From: Serripes groenlandicus
Taxonomy: Eukaryota > Mollusca > Bivalvia > Cardiida > Cardiidae
Assembly: GCA_031761405.1 (NCBI GenBank)
Contig: JASEVX010000005.1
Span: 4,521,391 to 4,585,390 of the forward strand
DNA: 64,000 nucleotides
Direction: 5' to 3'
Positions 54,904 to 63,521 of this stretch are shown here, piece after piece; within the stretch, counting starts at the first letter, position 1; every line of letters begins with the position of its first letter. The notes beneath the pieces are model-generated. The model made no database searches, was not told where the DNA came from, and was given only the letters and a program-made list of their open reading frames with translations. The position numbers and the translations under genes were made by a program.

Positions 54904-57900
54904 AACATTTTGGTTAAAGTTACATCACAGCAACTTGCGTTTTAATTTGCTTTCTACAGTTTTATAGTTATATCACGGCAACTTGCGTTTTAATTTGCTT
55001 TCAACAGTTTTATAGTTATATCACGGCAACTCGCATTTTAATTGGCTTTCAACAGTTATATAGTTATATCACAGCAAATTGCATTTTACTCCCCTTTCAA
55101 CAGTTTAACAGTTATATCACGGCAACTTGCGTTTTAATTTGCTTTCAACAGTTTTATAGTTATATCAACTTGTGTTTTAATTTACTTTCAAAAGTTTTAA
55201 AGTTTTATCATGGCAACTTGCGTTTTTATTTGCTTTCAAAAGTTTTATAGTTATATCATGGCAACTTTCGTTTTAATTTGATTTCAACAGTTTTATAGTT
55301 ATATCACGACAACTTGCGTATTAATTTGCTTTCAACAGTTTTATAGTGATATCACTGCAAATTGCGTTTTAATTTGCTTTCAATATTTTAATAGTTATAT
55401 CACAGCAAATTGTGTTTTAATTTGCTTTCAACAGTTTTTGGCTGGATTGCTCTTGCAATTACGGTCTATAGATTGGCGATGTCTGTCTGTCCGTCCGTCT
55501 GTCTGTCTGTCCGTCAACATTTTGGTTAAGTTTCAGGTTGAGGCAAAATCGGTTAAAGTTTCAGGTTGAGGCAAAATCGGTTAAAGTTTCAGGTTGAGGC
55601 AATCTCAGCACTGGAAAGGGTTACAAACTTGAAACTTTGCCTGAAGGTAACCAGTAACAAGTTCTATTGATTTCTATGGTTACTTTGACCTTGACCTTGG
55701 TTTGTCGATTTTCAAGGTCAAATTGCCGACAATCCGGCCTTACCGTCTTCAGCGGTTTCTTGTTTCAAAGTCGTCTGCTGCAGATGTGTTGTATGAGGGA
55801 AAGAGTTAATTCAAGTTTGTGTTCATTTTCAGTTGTACGATATGATGACGTCTGTGTATCAATAAAACCATTAATTCAAGTTTGTGTTCATTTTCAGTTG
55901 TATGATTTGATGACGATGGCCTTCAAATATCAGGTGTCCCTAGCATTGAGTCCCAGAGACATTCTACTGATCACCCTTAACCACATGGATGCCATCAGAA
56001 AGTTTGTTGACAATCAGCCCAACATTGTCTCACAGGTGGAACATGTCTACAAAAAGTTGATTGAGGTAAGGCAAATTATTAACCCTTTCCCTCATATAGA
56101 TGCTTTTTGATGCCTCTGCAGCAGACAGCTTTTTGAAAACATAGTGACAAAAGAAGAAATTGCTCAAAACAAGCAATTTCTTTTTTTGCCACAATGTTTT
56201 CCATTTTAGTCATAGGTTATCCATTCAATTAAAGAGATTTTCTAATGTTTGACAAAATATGTTTAAAGTCGTCTGCTGCAGAATTGTCGTATGTGGGAAG
56301 GAGTTAATCAGGTCACAAGTGGAAGGAAGATAAGGCTAGAGGGTATTTTCAATCATAGTATTCATTGACGTCACATCACAATTGTATGCTTTTTAGATCA
56401 GTGTACATTGTTTTTAGGTTGGATTAATTCTTTATCAACAGACAAATTTTTCTGCTTTTGCTTTTGAAATCATAGTGGGTAAACAAGAAATCTTTCAAAA
56501 TAATTGATTTCTCCTTTTCGCAAAATGTTTTCAACTCGATCTCAGTATTATATTTCAAATATTCCAGATGTCACCTTTTTCTTACCAAGACATTTTTCAG
56601 GCTGACCGAAATGAAAACAGTTTATCAGGATAAGGGTTAAGTACAATAAGGTATTATCTCTCATAATACTCATTGACGTCATCAGTAGTGTTATTTTAGC
56701 TTATGTAGAATTTAGGGTAGCTTACTTAACCTTCCCACATACAACAAATCTGCAGCAGACGACTTTGGAAACATTTAGGTAAAAACACGGAAATTCTTTA
56801 AAAATGAGTGTTAAACCACTAAAACAGAGTTGAAAACATTGTGCCAAGGTAAAATTACTCATTTTGAGCATTTTCTCCTTTTGTCACAATGTTTTCAAAG
56901 ACTCTTCTGCTGCAGAGGCATCAGAAAGTGTCTATATATGGGAAATTGTTATTGAAGTAATTTTAAACTTATTGTGATGAACAACTGTATAAATAGAAAC
57001 AAAGATTTAGTTTAAACAATTGGAGGTTTAATTAATCCGATTTTCTATTACATACTACTTTTTATGCCCATGCAGTAGACTTTTAAAAACAGTTTTTGGG
57101 AAAGGACAATAATTATTGCTCTTAATGACTATTCTCCTCTTTTCACAGTGTTTAATAGGCGGTATCCTTTCATATTTCTACAATTTCTATCATTTTAATG
57201 AACATTCAGATCTATAGTTTAAACAGAAACGGATACAATATAATTATTTGAGCCTAGGCAAGCAAATACAGGTCTTTTTACTTGTTTTTGTATCTCATTT
57301 AACCCCTTTCCCACATGCAACAAACTTGCAGCAGATAATTTTGATAACATCTCTGTAAAACTATTGAAAATCTCTGAGGCAAAAGAAGCAATAGTACATT
57401 ATGAGGAATTAATTCTATTGCCACAATTTTTTCAAAAACTGGTATGTTTCAATGTATCTGCATACGCGAAAGGATTAAGATTTGATAATGAAACAAAAAT
57501 GGAGCTACAATTCTAAATTATATTGATAACTTTACTAAGTTAACCCTTTCCCTCATATAGACGCTTTCTGACGCCTCTGCAGCAGACGGCGTTTTGAAAA
57601 CATAGTGACAAAAGAAGAAATTGCACAAAACGTGCAATTTCTCCTTTTGCCACAATGTTTTCCACTTTTTGTCATAGGTGGTTATCCATTCAATTATGGA
57701 GATTTTCTATGTTTTGACAAAATATGTTCAAAGTTGTCTGCTGCAGAATTGTCGTATGAGGGAAAGGGTTAACTTCATGTGGAACTACATCTCTAACAGC
57801 ATGTAGTTACAGCTGTTTGCCATGAAGCCCACAATATGCAAATATCCTCAAACAGCTCATATACAATTTGTTACAAAAAGTATTAATAAAACTGTTTTTA

Positions 57901-60900
57901 ACCCATACTGTGGAAGTTTAGTGATCAATTTTGTCAATTTCCTTTCCTTTGCTTTCCACTTTCACCTGGTTAAATCCACATTAGCTCAGTTGGTAAAGAT
58001 CCATGACTTGTGAGTTTGAATCCTTACATAACCCAAATTGTTTGAAATGATTGACTGAGGTCATCATGACTTACATCATTTGTTTTCCACTATTTGGCTT
58101 AACCCTTTCCATCATACAACAATTCTGCAGCAGACGACTTTAAACATATTTTGTCAAAACATAGAAAATCTCTCTAATTGAATGGATAACCTATGACTAA
58201 AAGTGGAAAACATTGTGGCAAAAGGAAAAATTGCTCGTTTTGAGCAATTTCTTCTTTTGTGACTATGTATTCAAAAAGCTGTCTGATGCAGAGGCGTCAG
58301 AAAGCGTCTATATGAGGGAAAGGGTTAAAGTCCATGGAAAGGTAGCCAGTTGCCTAGGAAAAACAGTTGTTTGGAGACCTTGTGCAAGAAAGTCAGAACA
58401 TCCTTTTGGTAGATGGAATAGCTTGCATGATTAAATTGAAATATTGTTGAAATTGGCGATGAACTCAAATCAATTAAACAATTTTAATTGGAAATCATTG
58501 TTTGATTGATTTCTGGTACAAGATCAAAAGGACACGATGGATCACTGTCGAAAATGCAACTAGCTTGTTTTTTGTGTGGTGCATAAATTTGTTCAGTTTT
58601 ATGAATGAAAAATGTATTAATAGAAACCAATCCATATTTGTATTGGTGATCTATTCTTAATCTACTTGGCTTATTTTACCTGTGATTGTTCCTTAACCCT
58701 TTACCACATATAGACACTTTGTGGCGCCTCCTCAGCAGACCACTTTTGAAAACATTGTGACAAAAGATGGAACTGATCAAAACGAGCAATTTCTCCTTTT
58801 CCCACAATGTTTTCAACTCTGTTCAGTAATAATACTTTGATTAAAAGAAATGTTCCATTTTTTTGGTCTAGATATTTTCGAAGTCGTCTGCTGTAGATTC
58901 TGTGTATGTGGGAAAGGGTTAACCTTCTCCCTGATTCAGACCACATTAGTGACCATTCCATCATACAATGGTAATTGTCACAAAAAAGTTAGTCCTTTAA
59001 TTATATTTTAAAACGTGACAGGCTTAACTGAGCCCTTAGGTGGACAAATGAACAAGTTGGTATCAGTATTTAAACAAGTTTACCTTCACCTTTTACACAC
59101 AACATGGCTATTCATCATAAGTATTTTTAACTATTTGGGTATAAACCAGTGTTTACATATTTGCATATTTATTTATACATTTTTAGTTCCATGCATACCC
59201 TTAGTACATATTGCTCAAGGTTGGTTTTTGTGATCACACTGTGACTGTCATGTATGTCATGCATTATTATCAACAGTATCTTAAATAGCATATCCAAAAC
59301 CACTTGGTCTATTTCAACTAAACTTCTCAGGAATGTTTCAAAGGTGACCATTTATTAAATGTGGTTAAAGAATCAAATACTCAGAATAAGAAAAGGGGTT
59401 AAATGCAAAATTTCAAATTCTTCTTCTCTGAAACTGCTTGTCTGTTTTCAAGATAAAGTGGCAGAATTTTTTTTCCGGTGATCCTCTACAAAATTGTTAT
59501 TAGGACTTAGTTTGAATTGACAATCATGGCCATCAGGACTATAGACTTAGTTTGAATTGACAATCATGGCCATCAGGACTCTAGATTTAGTTTAAATTAA
59601 ACAATCATGGCCATCATGACTATATTTAGTTTAAATTGACAATCATGGCCATCAGGACTCTAGACACAGACTCTAGACTAAGTTTTAACTGAGAGTCATG
59701 GTTTCAAAGACTTAACTTTGTTTGAATTGACAATCATGGTTACACAGACTCTAGACTTAGTTTGATATGACAATCATGATTACACAGACTCTAGACTTAG
59801 TTTGATATGACAATCATGATTACACAGACCATATAGTTAGTTTGGGTTGACACTCATGATTACACAGACTCTAGACTAAAATTGAATTGACAATCATGGT
59901 CATCTGGAATCTAGACTTAGTTTGAATTGACAATCATGGTAACACAGACTCTAGACTTAGTTTTAATTGACGATCATAGTTTATTAATGCAGACTCTAGA
60001 TTTAGTTTGAATTGACAATCATGGCCACCAGGATTCTAGACTTAGTTTGAATTGACAATCATGGCCATCAGGACTGTAGACTTAGGTTGAATTGACATTT
60101 TTTGGGGGAGCAGTTTTCAGTCAGTTTCAGCAGGTATATGTCCCTTGGCTAAGTTGAAATCGGCTTTAAGAGTCGAAAATTGTTTCCCACATATCTCTTA
60201 AAGGATTTGAGTTACAGTCATCAACAAAACAAGGACTAATAAAGCTACTACAACATAATTTTCCTTTTATTATATCCCTTGTAAAACTTGTAAGACAGAA
60301 CCTAGAAGAAATATATAAATGTCTATATTTTAGATAAAGAAATAACATAATTTACACATGTAAATTTATGATTTTGAATGACGTGAAAGTATATTTCAAT
60401 GACGTTTGTGGGCATTGGAAGATGTTTTATTTTAAAGACTGCAATGCAGGTACATGTATGCTGTTATTCCCTTAACATTTCCAAGGCCTGATAACATGTG
60501 ATGGGGAAGGGGGAGACAAATATTTTTCACTAAAAAACATCTTTTAGTTTTTGAAAAATTGTACTAGATTATTCTGAGAGTGAAACTCAACCAAAATTGC
60601 TCATATCCTCAGAATTTCAATTAGCCAATGTATTGTTCAGTTTGAGAATCTCTATGATAAATGTTTACTTTTGGCCGGATTGCTCTAGCAATTCCGGTCT
60701 ATAGATTGGCGATGTCCGTTTTGGTTAAAGTTTCAGGTTGAGGCAAAATCTCAGCACTGGAAAGGGTTACAAACTTGAAACTTTGCCTGAAGGTAACCAG
60801 TAACAAGTTCTATTGATTTCTATGGTTACTTTGACCTTGACCTTGGTTTGTCTATTTTCAAGGTCAAATTGCCGACAATCCGGCCTTACAGTCTTCAGCG

Positions 60901-63390
60901 GTTTCTTGTTTATTTTTCAGTCTTATGGAACGATGTCAACTGGAGGATTCCACCTAGTAAGACAAACATTGTTGAGCTTCTTCCAGGACATGCATATACG
61001 GGTAAGTAGTAACCGTCCACTAGTCAGATACTAACTTGTTGTATCTCCCGTCTTCATACTGTGACACTAATAGCGTTCTATCTGTAGTCTCTACATCCAT
61101 CTGTCTGTGCATGTTTTTTGCCTACGAAAAAACAGAGTGCTCTGGTTAGCCATTGGGATCATTCAATGTCCTTCATTGTTTGTCCGTCTGTCTGTTCCTC
61201 CCTTCACAATTTCAATCTTCTTCTAAACCATTTGACCATTTCAGAATATATATTCATGGATGTTCCGTTGGTGGCCCTCTACGGAATTATTCCGCTCTTC
61301 TGATGAAGATGGCTGCCAAACCTAAATATTGAATAATCCTTGAATGAATTCTCCACCACTGGTCCAAATTCAAAATATCACACAATAATGTTCTAAACAT
61401 AGTCTATACTAAATAAATTTATAAATAAATCGCATAAACTTTCCTATAATGACCATCTAACAAATTCTTTCAAAAAATTGTTTAAAAAGTTCTCCACCTT
61501 GCTGTAACAAGATGCTTAAAGATATTTAAGTAAAATCTTCTAAACTGCTGACCAAATGACAAAATAGTTTCTCAAAAATGTTCCTTCAATGGCCATCTAC
61601 CAAAAGTGTTCAAACCATTCTGCTCCACTGCACAAGATGGCTGCTATTGCTCAATATAGAAAAAACAAATATACAGGATTATTTCATACTTACTAAAATA
61701 CAACAATAGGTCAGGTTAGCAATATAGGACAATCATGGTCCTCTTGTTTTCTTTTGAATGTTTTATTTATTATATTTCAAGTATGTCATATTTGTAAACA
61801 TTATAACAAAGGTTGACAGGGATACCTGGGCGTCAAAGTGTCTCAACTGTTCAGTCTCTAAAAATTAAGTCTTCATTATTATAGTATGTTTGGTTTTACT
61901 CATTAGAAATTCTTGACATATTCATTGACATTTTTAGAATTTAGAGGATTATTGCGTAGCCTGTCTTGGCAGGGACACAAATAGGGATCACTTGGCCATT
62001 GTCTGTCCATCTCTCTATCACGCTTTGGCTTACTGACATATTTGCAGGCAACACATAATTTTCTTCGATCAATCTTGTTATAAAAGTTGGCTGAAATGTG
62101 ACATCTGTTTCAATTTTCAGGTGTCCATATTCCTGAAAGACAAAGTTCAAACACAGAATGGCCGTTTTGTCCTACAAACAGGTGGCACTTTACCCTGGGG
62201 AACACAACTACCAGGAACTATCAAGTAAGTATAGGTTATAAGCCTCTGTCATTCATAGCCAACAATCCAACTGAAGATATCCAACAAACAAATTAATGAG
62301 GCACCCATCGATAAATGCTTTCAACTAAATTCTCAGAAAGTCTATATAAAGTTTAGTTGGCCACTTGATGCTGTCAAATTCTGACTCGTTTCCAATGGTT
62401 GTAAACTGATCGTCAATTTGTTCACCATCAAAGACTACATTGACACAGATAGCAAATCACTCGTGACTAAAATTTGTTCACTCTTGAATGTACAATTAGT
62501 TGAAGCAGCAGTATGGTGACCTGTTTCAAAGCATGGTTTGCTTTATATGTTTATAATTGAACATTTGAAATTGTTCTCTCAAGAAACTATTGGGCTGATT
62601 TTCCAGGTATTCCACAAAGATATGTCTAGAGTGACCCTTAGATTCCTTCTCACCATGTTGATTGGTAATAAGTTATGGATTCAGTTGATGGGGTGTTTAG
62701 TATCATATATCAAAAGAGAGAACTTCAAAAATCTTCTCAAATAACATTGGTTAATACATGGATGGTGGGCGAAGACAACTTTAATATGAGTTACACTATC
62801 ATATGTTAAATTATATCATTCAGAGATCTAATGAATCCGTATGCGTCTAGACAATACATGAAATACTGCATGCATCTTGAGAATGTTTTTACAAGCTAAT
62901 AAGACTATAGTGGATACATCACAGGTTGGAATTTGATTAACAGTTTATCCTTGTTAACCCTTCCCTCATACGACAATTCTGCAGCAAACGACTTTGTCAA
63001 AACATAGAAAATCTCCATAGTTGAATGGATAACCTATAACAAAAAGTGGAAAAGCATTGTGGCAAAAGGAGAAATTGCACGTTTTGTGCAATTTCTTCTT
63101 TGGTCTCTATGTTTTCAAAAAGCCGTCTGCCGCAGAGGCGTCAGAAAGCGTCTATATGAGGGAAAGGGTTAAAGCTTTATTTATAAAAGTTTGGTGTTGC
63201 AGATATGTCAAGATTTAATTCATTCATGAAATAGATTCAAGTTCTTTGTGTTTTATTTAAGGTGTTATGACCCAAAGGGAAATGAGACTCAAACAAGCAA
63301 CTTTACGCCAGGGGGCAGTTACAATTTACCGTCAAAGCAGGGATCCACAGACCTCAAAGGGGATCGGGTCATAAAACTTGGTACCAACAT
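36706..63390 (+). CDS. OSCP1: OSCP1, organic solute carrier partner 1 (first six exons)
   Basis: Exons: 36706-36817, 38939-39093, 55898-56065, 60921-61001, 62121-62224, 63262-63390. Phases join cleanly to give 249 codons plus two bases; vertebrate OSCP1 (also called NOR1) has about 380 residues, so the last third lies beyond the window. OSCP1 is a cytosolic protein family (Pfam Oscp1) reported to promote organic-solute uptake and linked to tumour suppression in mammals; its biochemical activity is unsettled. Diagnostic segments are LPLLFINLGGEMVYILDQRL, YSKKALRTVFDRLAHASIM, LYDLMTMAFKYQ and VRQTLLSFFQDMHIRVS. Intron 2 is 16.8 kb and full of repeats. Confidence 0.95.
36818..37287 (+). other. 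OSCP1 intron 1, unique part
   Basis: No element with defined ends; the first about 400 bases after the donor look single copy. Confidence 0.5.
37288..37510 (+). mobile_element. Degenerate TTAA-MITE copy
   Basis: CTAACCCTTTCACACATACA tip, hairpin remnant AAATTGCATGTTTTGAGCAA, right arm TGTCTGCTGCAGATGC; right tip lost. Confidence 0.65.
37629..37923 (+). mobile_element. tRNA-derived SINE (family 2), full length
   Basis: Head GCCGAGCCGCGGAAGCTCAG with box A region AGCTCAGTCGATAGTG, box B region GTGAGTTTGAATCCTGGC, body with TGGCCGCCGTATTATGACTG and tail CCCCAATCAATCAATCAA. About 295 bp; best copy in the window. Confidence 0.88.
38687..38880 (-). mobile_element. TTAA-MITE copy
   Basis: TTAACCCTTTCCCACCAGCA to GAGGGAAAGGGTTAA; left arm shortened; ends 58 bases before OSCP1 exon 2. 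Confidence 0.85.
38939..39093 (+). CDS. OSCP1: OSCP1 exon 2
   Basis: Acceptor TATTCCAG, two bases completing valine, then LHDIVSTMFHKRFVDELFKP, QPLYSKKALRTVFDRLAHAS and IMRLNAASMDK. 155 bases; donor GTAATT. Confidence 0.96.
39420..39970 (+). repeat. Dispersed repeat with GCCTGTATAATG...ATACAGGC head
   Basis: Head inverted repeat GCCTGTATAA/TTAATACAGGC, then three degenerate units containing TTGTCCGCTCTC, AGTTATCATTAGATCTTCAC and CAAACTTG, with GTGACAGTTTGGCTCTCTTG at the end. Confidence 0.6.
40249..40462 (-). mobile_element. TTAA-MITE copy with a long flanking direct repeat
   Basis: TTAACACTTTCCCACCTGTA to TATGTGGGAAAGATAT. About 18 bases of flank (ATAATTGTATGCATTCATT) recur immediately after it as ATAATTGTATGCATTAATTA. 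Confidence 0.8.
40930..41162 (+). mobile_element. TTAA-MITE copy
   Basis: TTAACCCTTTCCCACATACA to GTGGGAAAGGGTTAA. Confidence 0.88.
41318..41547 (+). mobile_element. TTAA-MITE copy, full length
   Basis: ATAATCCTTTCCCTCATACG to GAGAGAAAGGATTAA; shares TTAA 41544-41547 with the next copy. Confidence 0.88.
41544..43648 (-). mobile_element. TTAA-MITE split by a 1.9 kb TIR element
   Basis: Left part TTAATCCTTTCCCACAATTA to 41711; right part ATTTTTGACTTGATAATTTC to GTGAGAAAGGGTTAA from 43588. Confidence 0.88.
41712..43583. mobile_element. 1872-bp TIR element with subterminal repeats
   Basis: Inverted termini GAGCCATAATATGGTGTCCG and GATTTTGAGTTACATCAC face GTGATGTAACACAAAATC and CCGGACACCATATTATGGCT C (about 38 bp). 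It is flanked by ATAT at 41708-41711 and 43584-43587. Inside, TGTAACAGGACAC-type motifs are repeated about ten times and a block of about 195 bp is duplicated (41892-42087 and 42190-42385). Two short open frames (42956-42741 minus; 43170-43484 plus) are unassigned. No transposase. Superfamily not assigned. Confidence 0.82.
43645..43957 (+). mobile_element. TTAA-MITE copy holding a SINE fragment
   Basis: TTAATCTTTTCCAAGAATTC to GTGGGAAAGGGTTAA, chained to the previous copy. A SINE family 2 3' piece (43810-43907, TTGTGTGGAGTACTGGTGTG to GCGTTAAACCCCATTCAATG) sits in the hairpin. Confidence 0.8.
44094..44352. mobile_element. Palindromic MITE, ATGARCCATTCC tips
   Basis: ATATGAACCATTCCACGAAA AAACCAACATTTTGG faces ATAATGTTGGTTTTTTCATG GAAAGGCTCAT; interior GCAGGCTAATCCAGGCCAAC. 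Same family as 31469-31739. Confidence 0.75.
44371..45222. repeat. 427-bp direct tandem duplication
   Basis: TATAATTGTACATACAGACT at 44371 recurs at 44798 and the copies stay nearly identical through TAGTTTTTAGCTCCAAA. The near-identity implies a recent duplication. The unit is AT-rich and non-coding. Confidence 0.93.
45480..45702 (-). mobile_element. TTAA-MITE copy
   Basis: TTAACCCTTTCCCTCATATA to GAGGGAAAGGGTTAA. Confidence 0.9.
45699..45867 (-). mobile_element. TTAA-MITE copy without left tip, chained
   Basis: Begins TTAAAGCAGACAGC, i.e. at the arm rather than the tip, and ends GAGGGAAAGGGTTAA. The missing tip suggests unequal recombination or internal insertion rather than a simple second insertion. 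Confidence 0.85.
46449..46623 (-). mobile_element. TTAA-MITE copy, left arm deleted
   Basis: TTAACCCTTTCCCACAGC runs straight into the hairpin AAATTGCTCATAATGAGCAA; right end GTGGGAAAGGGTTAG. Confidence 0.85.
46925..47154 (-). mobile_element. TTAA-MITE copy, full length (230 bp)
   Basis: TTAACCCTTTCCTTCATACA to GTGGAAAAGGGTTAA. Confidence 0.9.
47311..47541 (-). mobile_element. TTAA-MITE copy, full length
   Basis: TTAACCCTTTCCCTCATATA to GAGGGAAAGGGTTAA. Confidence 0.92.
47593..49261 (+). mobile_element. Degenerate TTAA-MITE split by a TATACCCCC repeat
   Basis: Left part TTAAATCCTTTTCTCCCATA to 47699; right stub GCATGGGAAAGCGTTAA from about 49245. Confidence 0.6.
47703..49223 (+). repeat. 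TATACCCCC dispersed repeat with about 305-bp internal tandem units
   Basis: Head TATACCCCCGATAAACG facing GAGGGGGTATATTGGAGTCA, four to five units each holding CTTGTCCGGAGCATAACTTT and AACCATAACTCTATTTTA and GTTATTGCCCTTTGTTACTT, end TCAGTGATAGTTCTAG. The same head and end occur at 9784-10061. Confidence 0.85.
49321..49537 (+). mobile_element. TTAA-MITE copy
   Basis: TTACCCTTTCCCACATACAA to GTGGGAAAGGGTTAA. Confidence 0.82.
49987..50216 (+). mobile_element. TTAA-MITE copy, full length
   Basis: TTATCCCTGTCCCTCATACG to AAGGGAAAGGGTTAT. Confidence 0.86.
50247..50446 (-). mobile_element. TTAA-MITE copy, hairpin deleted
   Basis: TTAACCTTTTCCTCACATAA to GTGAGAAAGGGTTAA; the centre keeps only ACATTGTGGCAAAGTTATTG CCACAATG. 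Confidence 0.82.
51112..52625 (+). repeat. AGCTCACC-type dispersed repeat, about eight 150-180-bp units
   Basis: Head AGATCACCTGTGATCACTCT and CTGTCCGTCGTCCATTG, then units with AATCTTCTTGTCTAAAAGTA, TTTGGTATGTAGCTTCATCT, AGTGGACCTCTACCAA and AAATTATAGCCCTGGGGTCA. No coding capacity. Confidence 0.85.
52622..52740 (-). mobile_element. Non-LTR retrotransposon 3' end with (TTATC)n tail
   Basis: On the minus strand: GAGGGCCATGTGGAAGATTA, CTGTCACCCTCTTAAAATAA AGTC and a TTATC repeat tail (plus-strand AAGATAAGATAAGATAAG at 52630). The UTR motifs match the LINE end at 32169-32541. Confidence 0.75.
52740..53380 (+). repeat. Dispersed repeat AGAGGCCCATGAGGGCCT, three to four units
   Basis: Head palindrome AGGCCCATGAGGGCCT; units with AAGTTTGGTTGAGATACAAT, TTATAGCAATTTTGACCATT and GGGCGGATCTGGCTGGTTT. 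Confidence 0.7.
53458..53690 (-). mobile_element. TTAA-MITE copy
   Basis: TTAACCCTTTCCCACATAAA to GTGGGTAAGGGTTTTAA. Confidence 0.82.
54135..55809 (-). mobile_element. TTAA-MITE split by a 1.46 kb repeat cluster
   Basis: Left part TATCCCTTTCCCACATGTAG to 54300; right part TTCAAAGTCGTCTGCTGCAG to GAGGGAAAGAGTTAA from 55764. Inserted at the TTAA of the OSCP1 exon 3 acceptor duplication. Confidence 0.85.
54301..55763 (+). repeat. GGCCGGATTGCTC repeat cluster with internal arrays
   Basis: Two heads (54301, 55438) of the family seen at 6688, about three 150-bp units with CAACATTTTGGTTAAAGTTT and CTACAAACTTGAAAATTGG, a (CTGT)n tract at 54857-54902 and an array of about ten 48-bp units (54919-55437) with ATATCACGGCAACTTGCGTT. 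Confidence 0.85.
55898..56065 (+). CDS. OSCP1: OSCP1 exon 3
   Basis: Acceptor CATTTTCAG, then LYDLMTMAFKYQVSLALSPR, DILLITLNHMDAIRKFVDNQ and PNIVSQVEHVYKKLIE; 168 bases, phase 0; donor GTAAGG. A TTAA-MITE begins 13 bases after the donor. A 65-bp tandem duplicate of the acceptor and exon start lies just upstream. Confidence 0.95.
56079..56307 (-). mobile_element. TTAA-MITE copy
   Basis: TTAACCCTTTCCCTCATATA to GTGGGAAGGAGTTAA; starts 13 bases after the OSCP1 exon 3 donor. Confidence 0.9.
56726..56951 (+). mobile_element. TTAA-MITE copy
   Basis: TTAACCTTCCCACATACAAC to TATGGGAAATTGTTA. Confidence 0.8.
57299..57478 (+). mobile_element. TTAA-MITE copy, degenerate
   Basis: TTAACCCCTTTCCCACATGC to GCGAAAGGATTAA. 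Confidence 0.75.
57540..57772 (-). mobile_element. TTAA-MITE copy, full length
   Basis: TTAACCCTTTCCCTCATATA to GAGGGAAAGGGTTAA. Confidence 0.93.
57975..58070 (+). mobile_element. tRNA-like SINE head
   Basis: TTAGCTCAGTTGGTAAAG (box A) and GTGAGTTTGAATCC (box B) with normal spacing, but no acceptor stem pairing was found; a SINE head is more likely than a tRNA gene. Confidence 0.55.
58099..58328 (+). mobile_element. TTAA-MITE copy, full length (230 bp)
   Basis: TTAACCCTTTCCATCATACA to GAGGGAAAGGGTTAA. Confidence 0.93.
58693..58922 (-). mobile_element. TTAA-MITE copy, full length (230 bp)
   Basis: TTAACCCTTTACCACATATA to GTGGGAAAGGGTTAA. Confidence 0.9.
59503..60097. repeat. About 40-bp minisatellite, about 14 copies
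   Basis: Unit GACTTAGTTTGAATTGACAA plus TCATGGCCATCAGGACTCTA with considerable divergence (GGTTACACAGACTCTAGACT variants). Confidence 0.88.
60100..60670 (+). other. OSCP1 intron 3, unassigned part
   Basis: Nothing with defined ends recognised. Confidence 0.4.
60672..60909 (+). repeat. GGCCGGATTGCTC repeat abutting OSCP1 exon 4
   Basis: GGCCGGATTGCTCTAGCAAT to TCAGCGGTTTCTTGT; it ends 11 bases before the exon, next to TTATTTTTCAG. Confidence 0.85.
60921..61001 (+). CDS. OSCP1: OSCP1 exon 4
   Basis: Acceptor TTTTTCAG, then SYGTMSTGGFHLVRQTLLSF and FQDMHIR; 81 bases, phase 0, donor GTAAGT. A dispersed repeat ends about 10 bases upstream and supplies most of the pyrimidine tract. Confidence 0.94.
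61080..61750 (+). repeat. AGCTCACC-type dispersed repeat, degenerate
   Basis: TTGTCCGTCTGTCTGTTCCT near the start, unit-like CCACTGGTCCAAATTC and AAGATGGCTGC segments, end GGTTAGCAATATAGGACAAT CATGGTCCTCTTGTTTTC matching the family terminus. Confidence 0.6.
62121..62224 (+). CDS. OSCP1: OSCP1 exon 5
   Basis: Acceptor CAATTTTCAG, then VSIFLKDKVQTQNGRFVLQT and GGTLPWGTQLPGTI, ending AA of a lysine codon; 104 bases, donor GTAAGT. Confidence 0.94.
62954..63172 (+). mobile_element. TTAA-MITE copy
   Basis: TTAACCCTTCCCTCATACGA to GAGGGAAAGGGTTAA; ends 89 bases before OSCP1 exon 6. Confidence 0.9.
63262..63390 (+). CDS. OSCP1: OSCP1 exon 6
   Basis: Acceptor ATTTAAG; G completes lysine, then CYDPKGNETQTSNFTPGGSY and DLKGDRVIKLGTN, ending AT before donor GTAAGG. 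129 bases. GDRVIKLGTN corresponds to the GDRVLKLGTNMYS motif of vertebrate OSCP1. Confidence 0.92.
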
Positions 63391-63521
63391 GTAAGGTCAA
63401 CTTTCTTATTGACTTAGTAGATACAGTAGTCTTGTTTTGAATGAGGAAGTGGCAGACCTAGAAACATGGCATTTGGTAGAATAATGCACTTATAGAAAAA
63501 ATATCATTTTGTAACCTTTTT

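Larger units (their letters stand above)
54114..55920 (+). repeat. OSCP1: 65-bp duplication of the OSCP1 exon 3 splice acceptor, split by a MITE
   Basis: Two copies of a unit running from CTGTGTATCA through AAAACCATTAATTCAAG and CATTTTCAG to the first exon bases. The upstream acceptor ends at 55832 and the real one at 55897, 65 bases apart. The upstream copy reads LYDMMTSVYQ and then TAA. Its 5' part lies at 54114-54137 because a TTAA-MITE, itself interrupted, inserted at the TTAA in ACCATTAATTC. Confidence 0.88.

Noticed and set aside
57975..58050. Possible tRNA gene
   Set aside because: Box A and box B are present but no acceptor stem pairing could be drawn; SINE head preferred. The same applies to 7487 and 37629.
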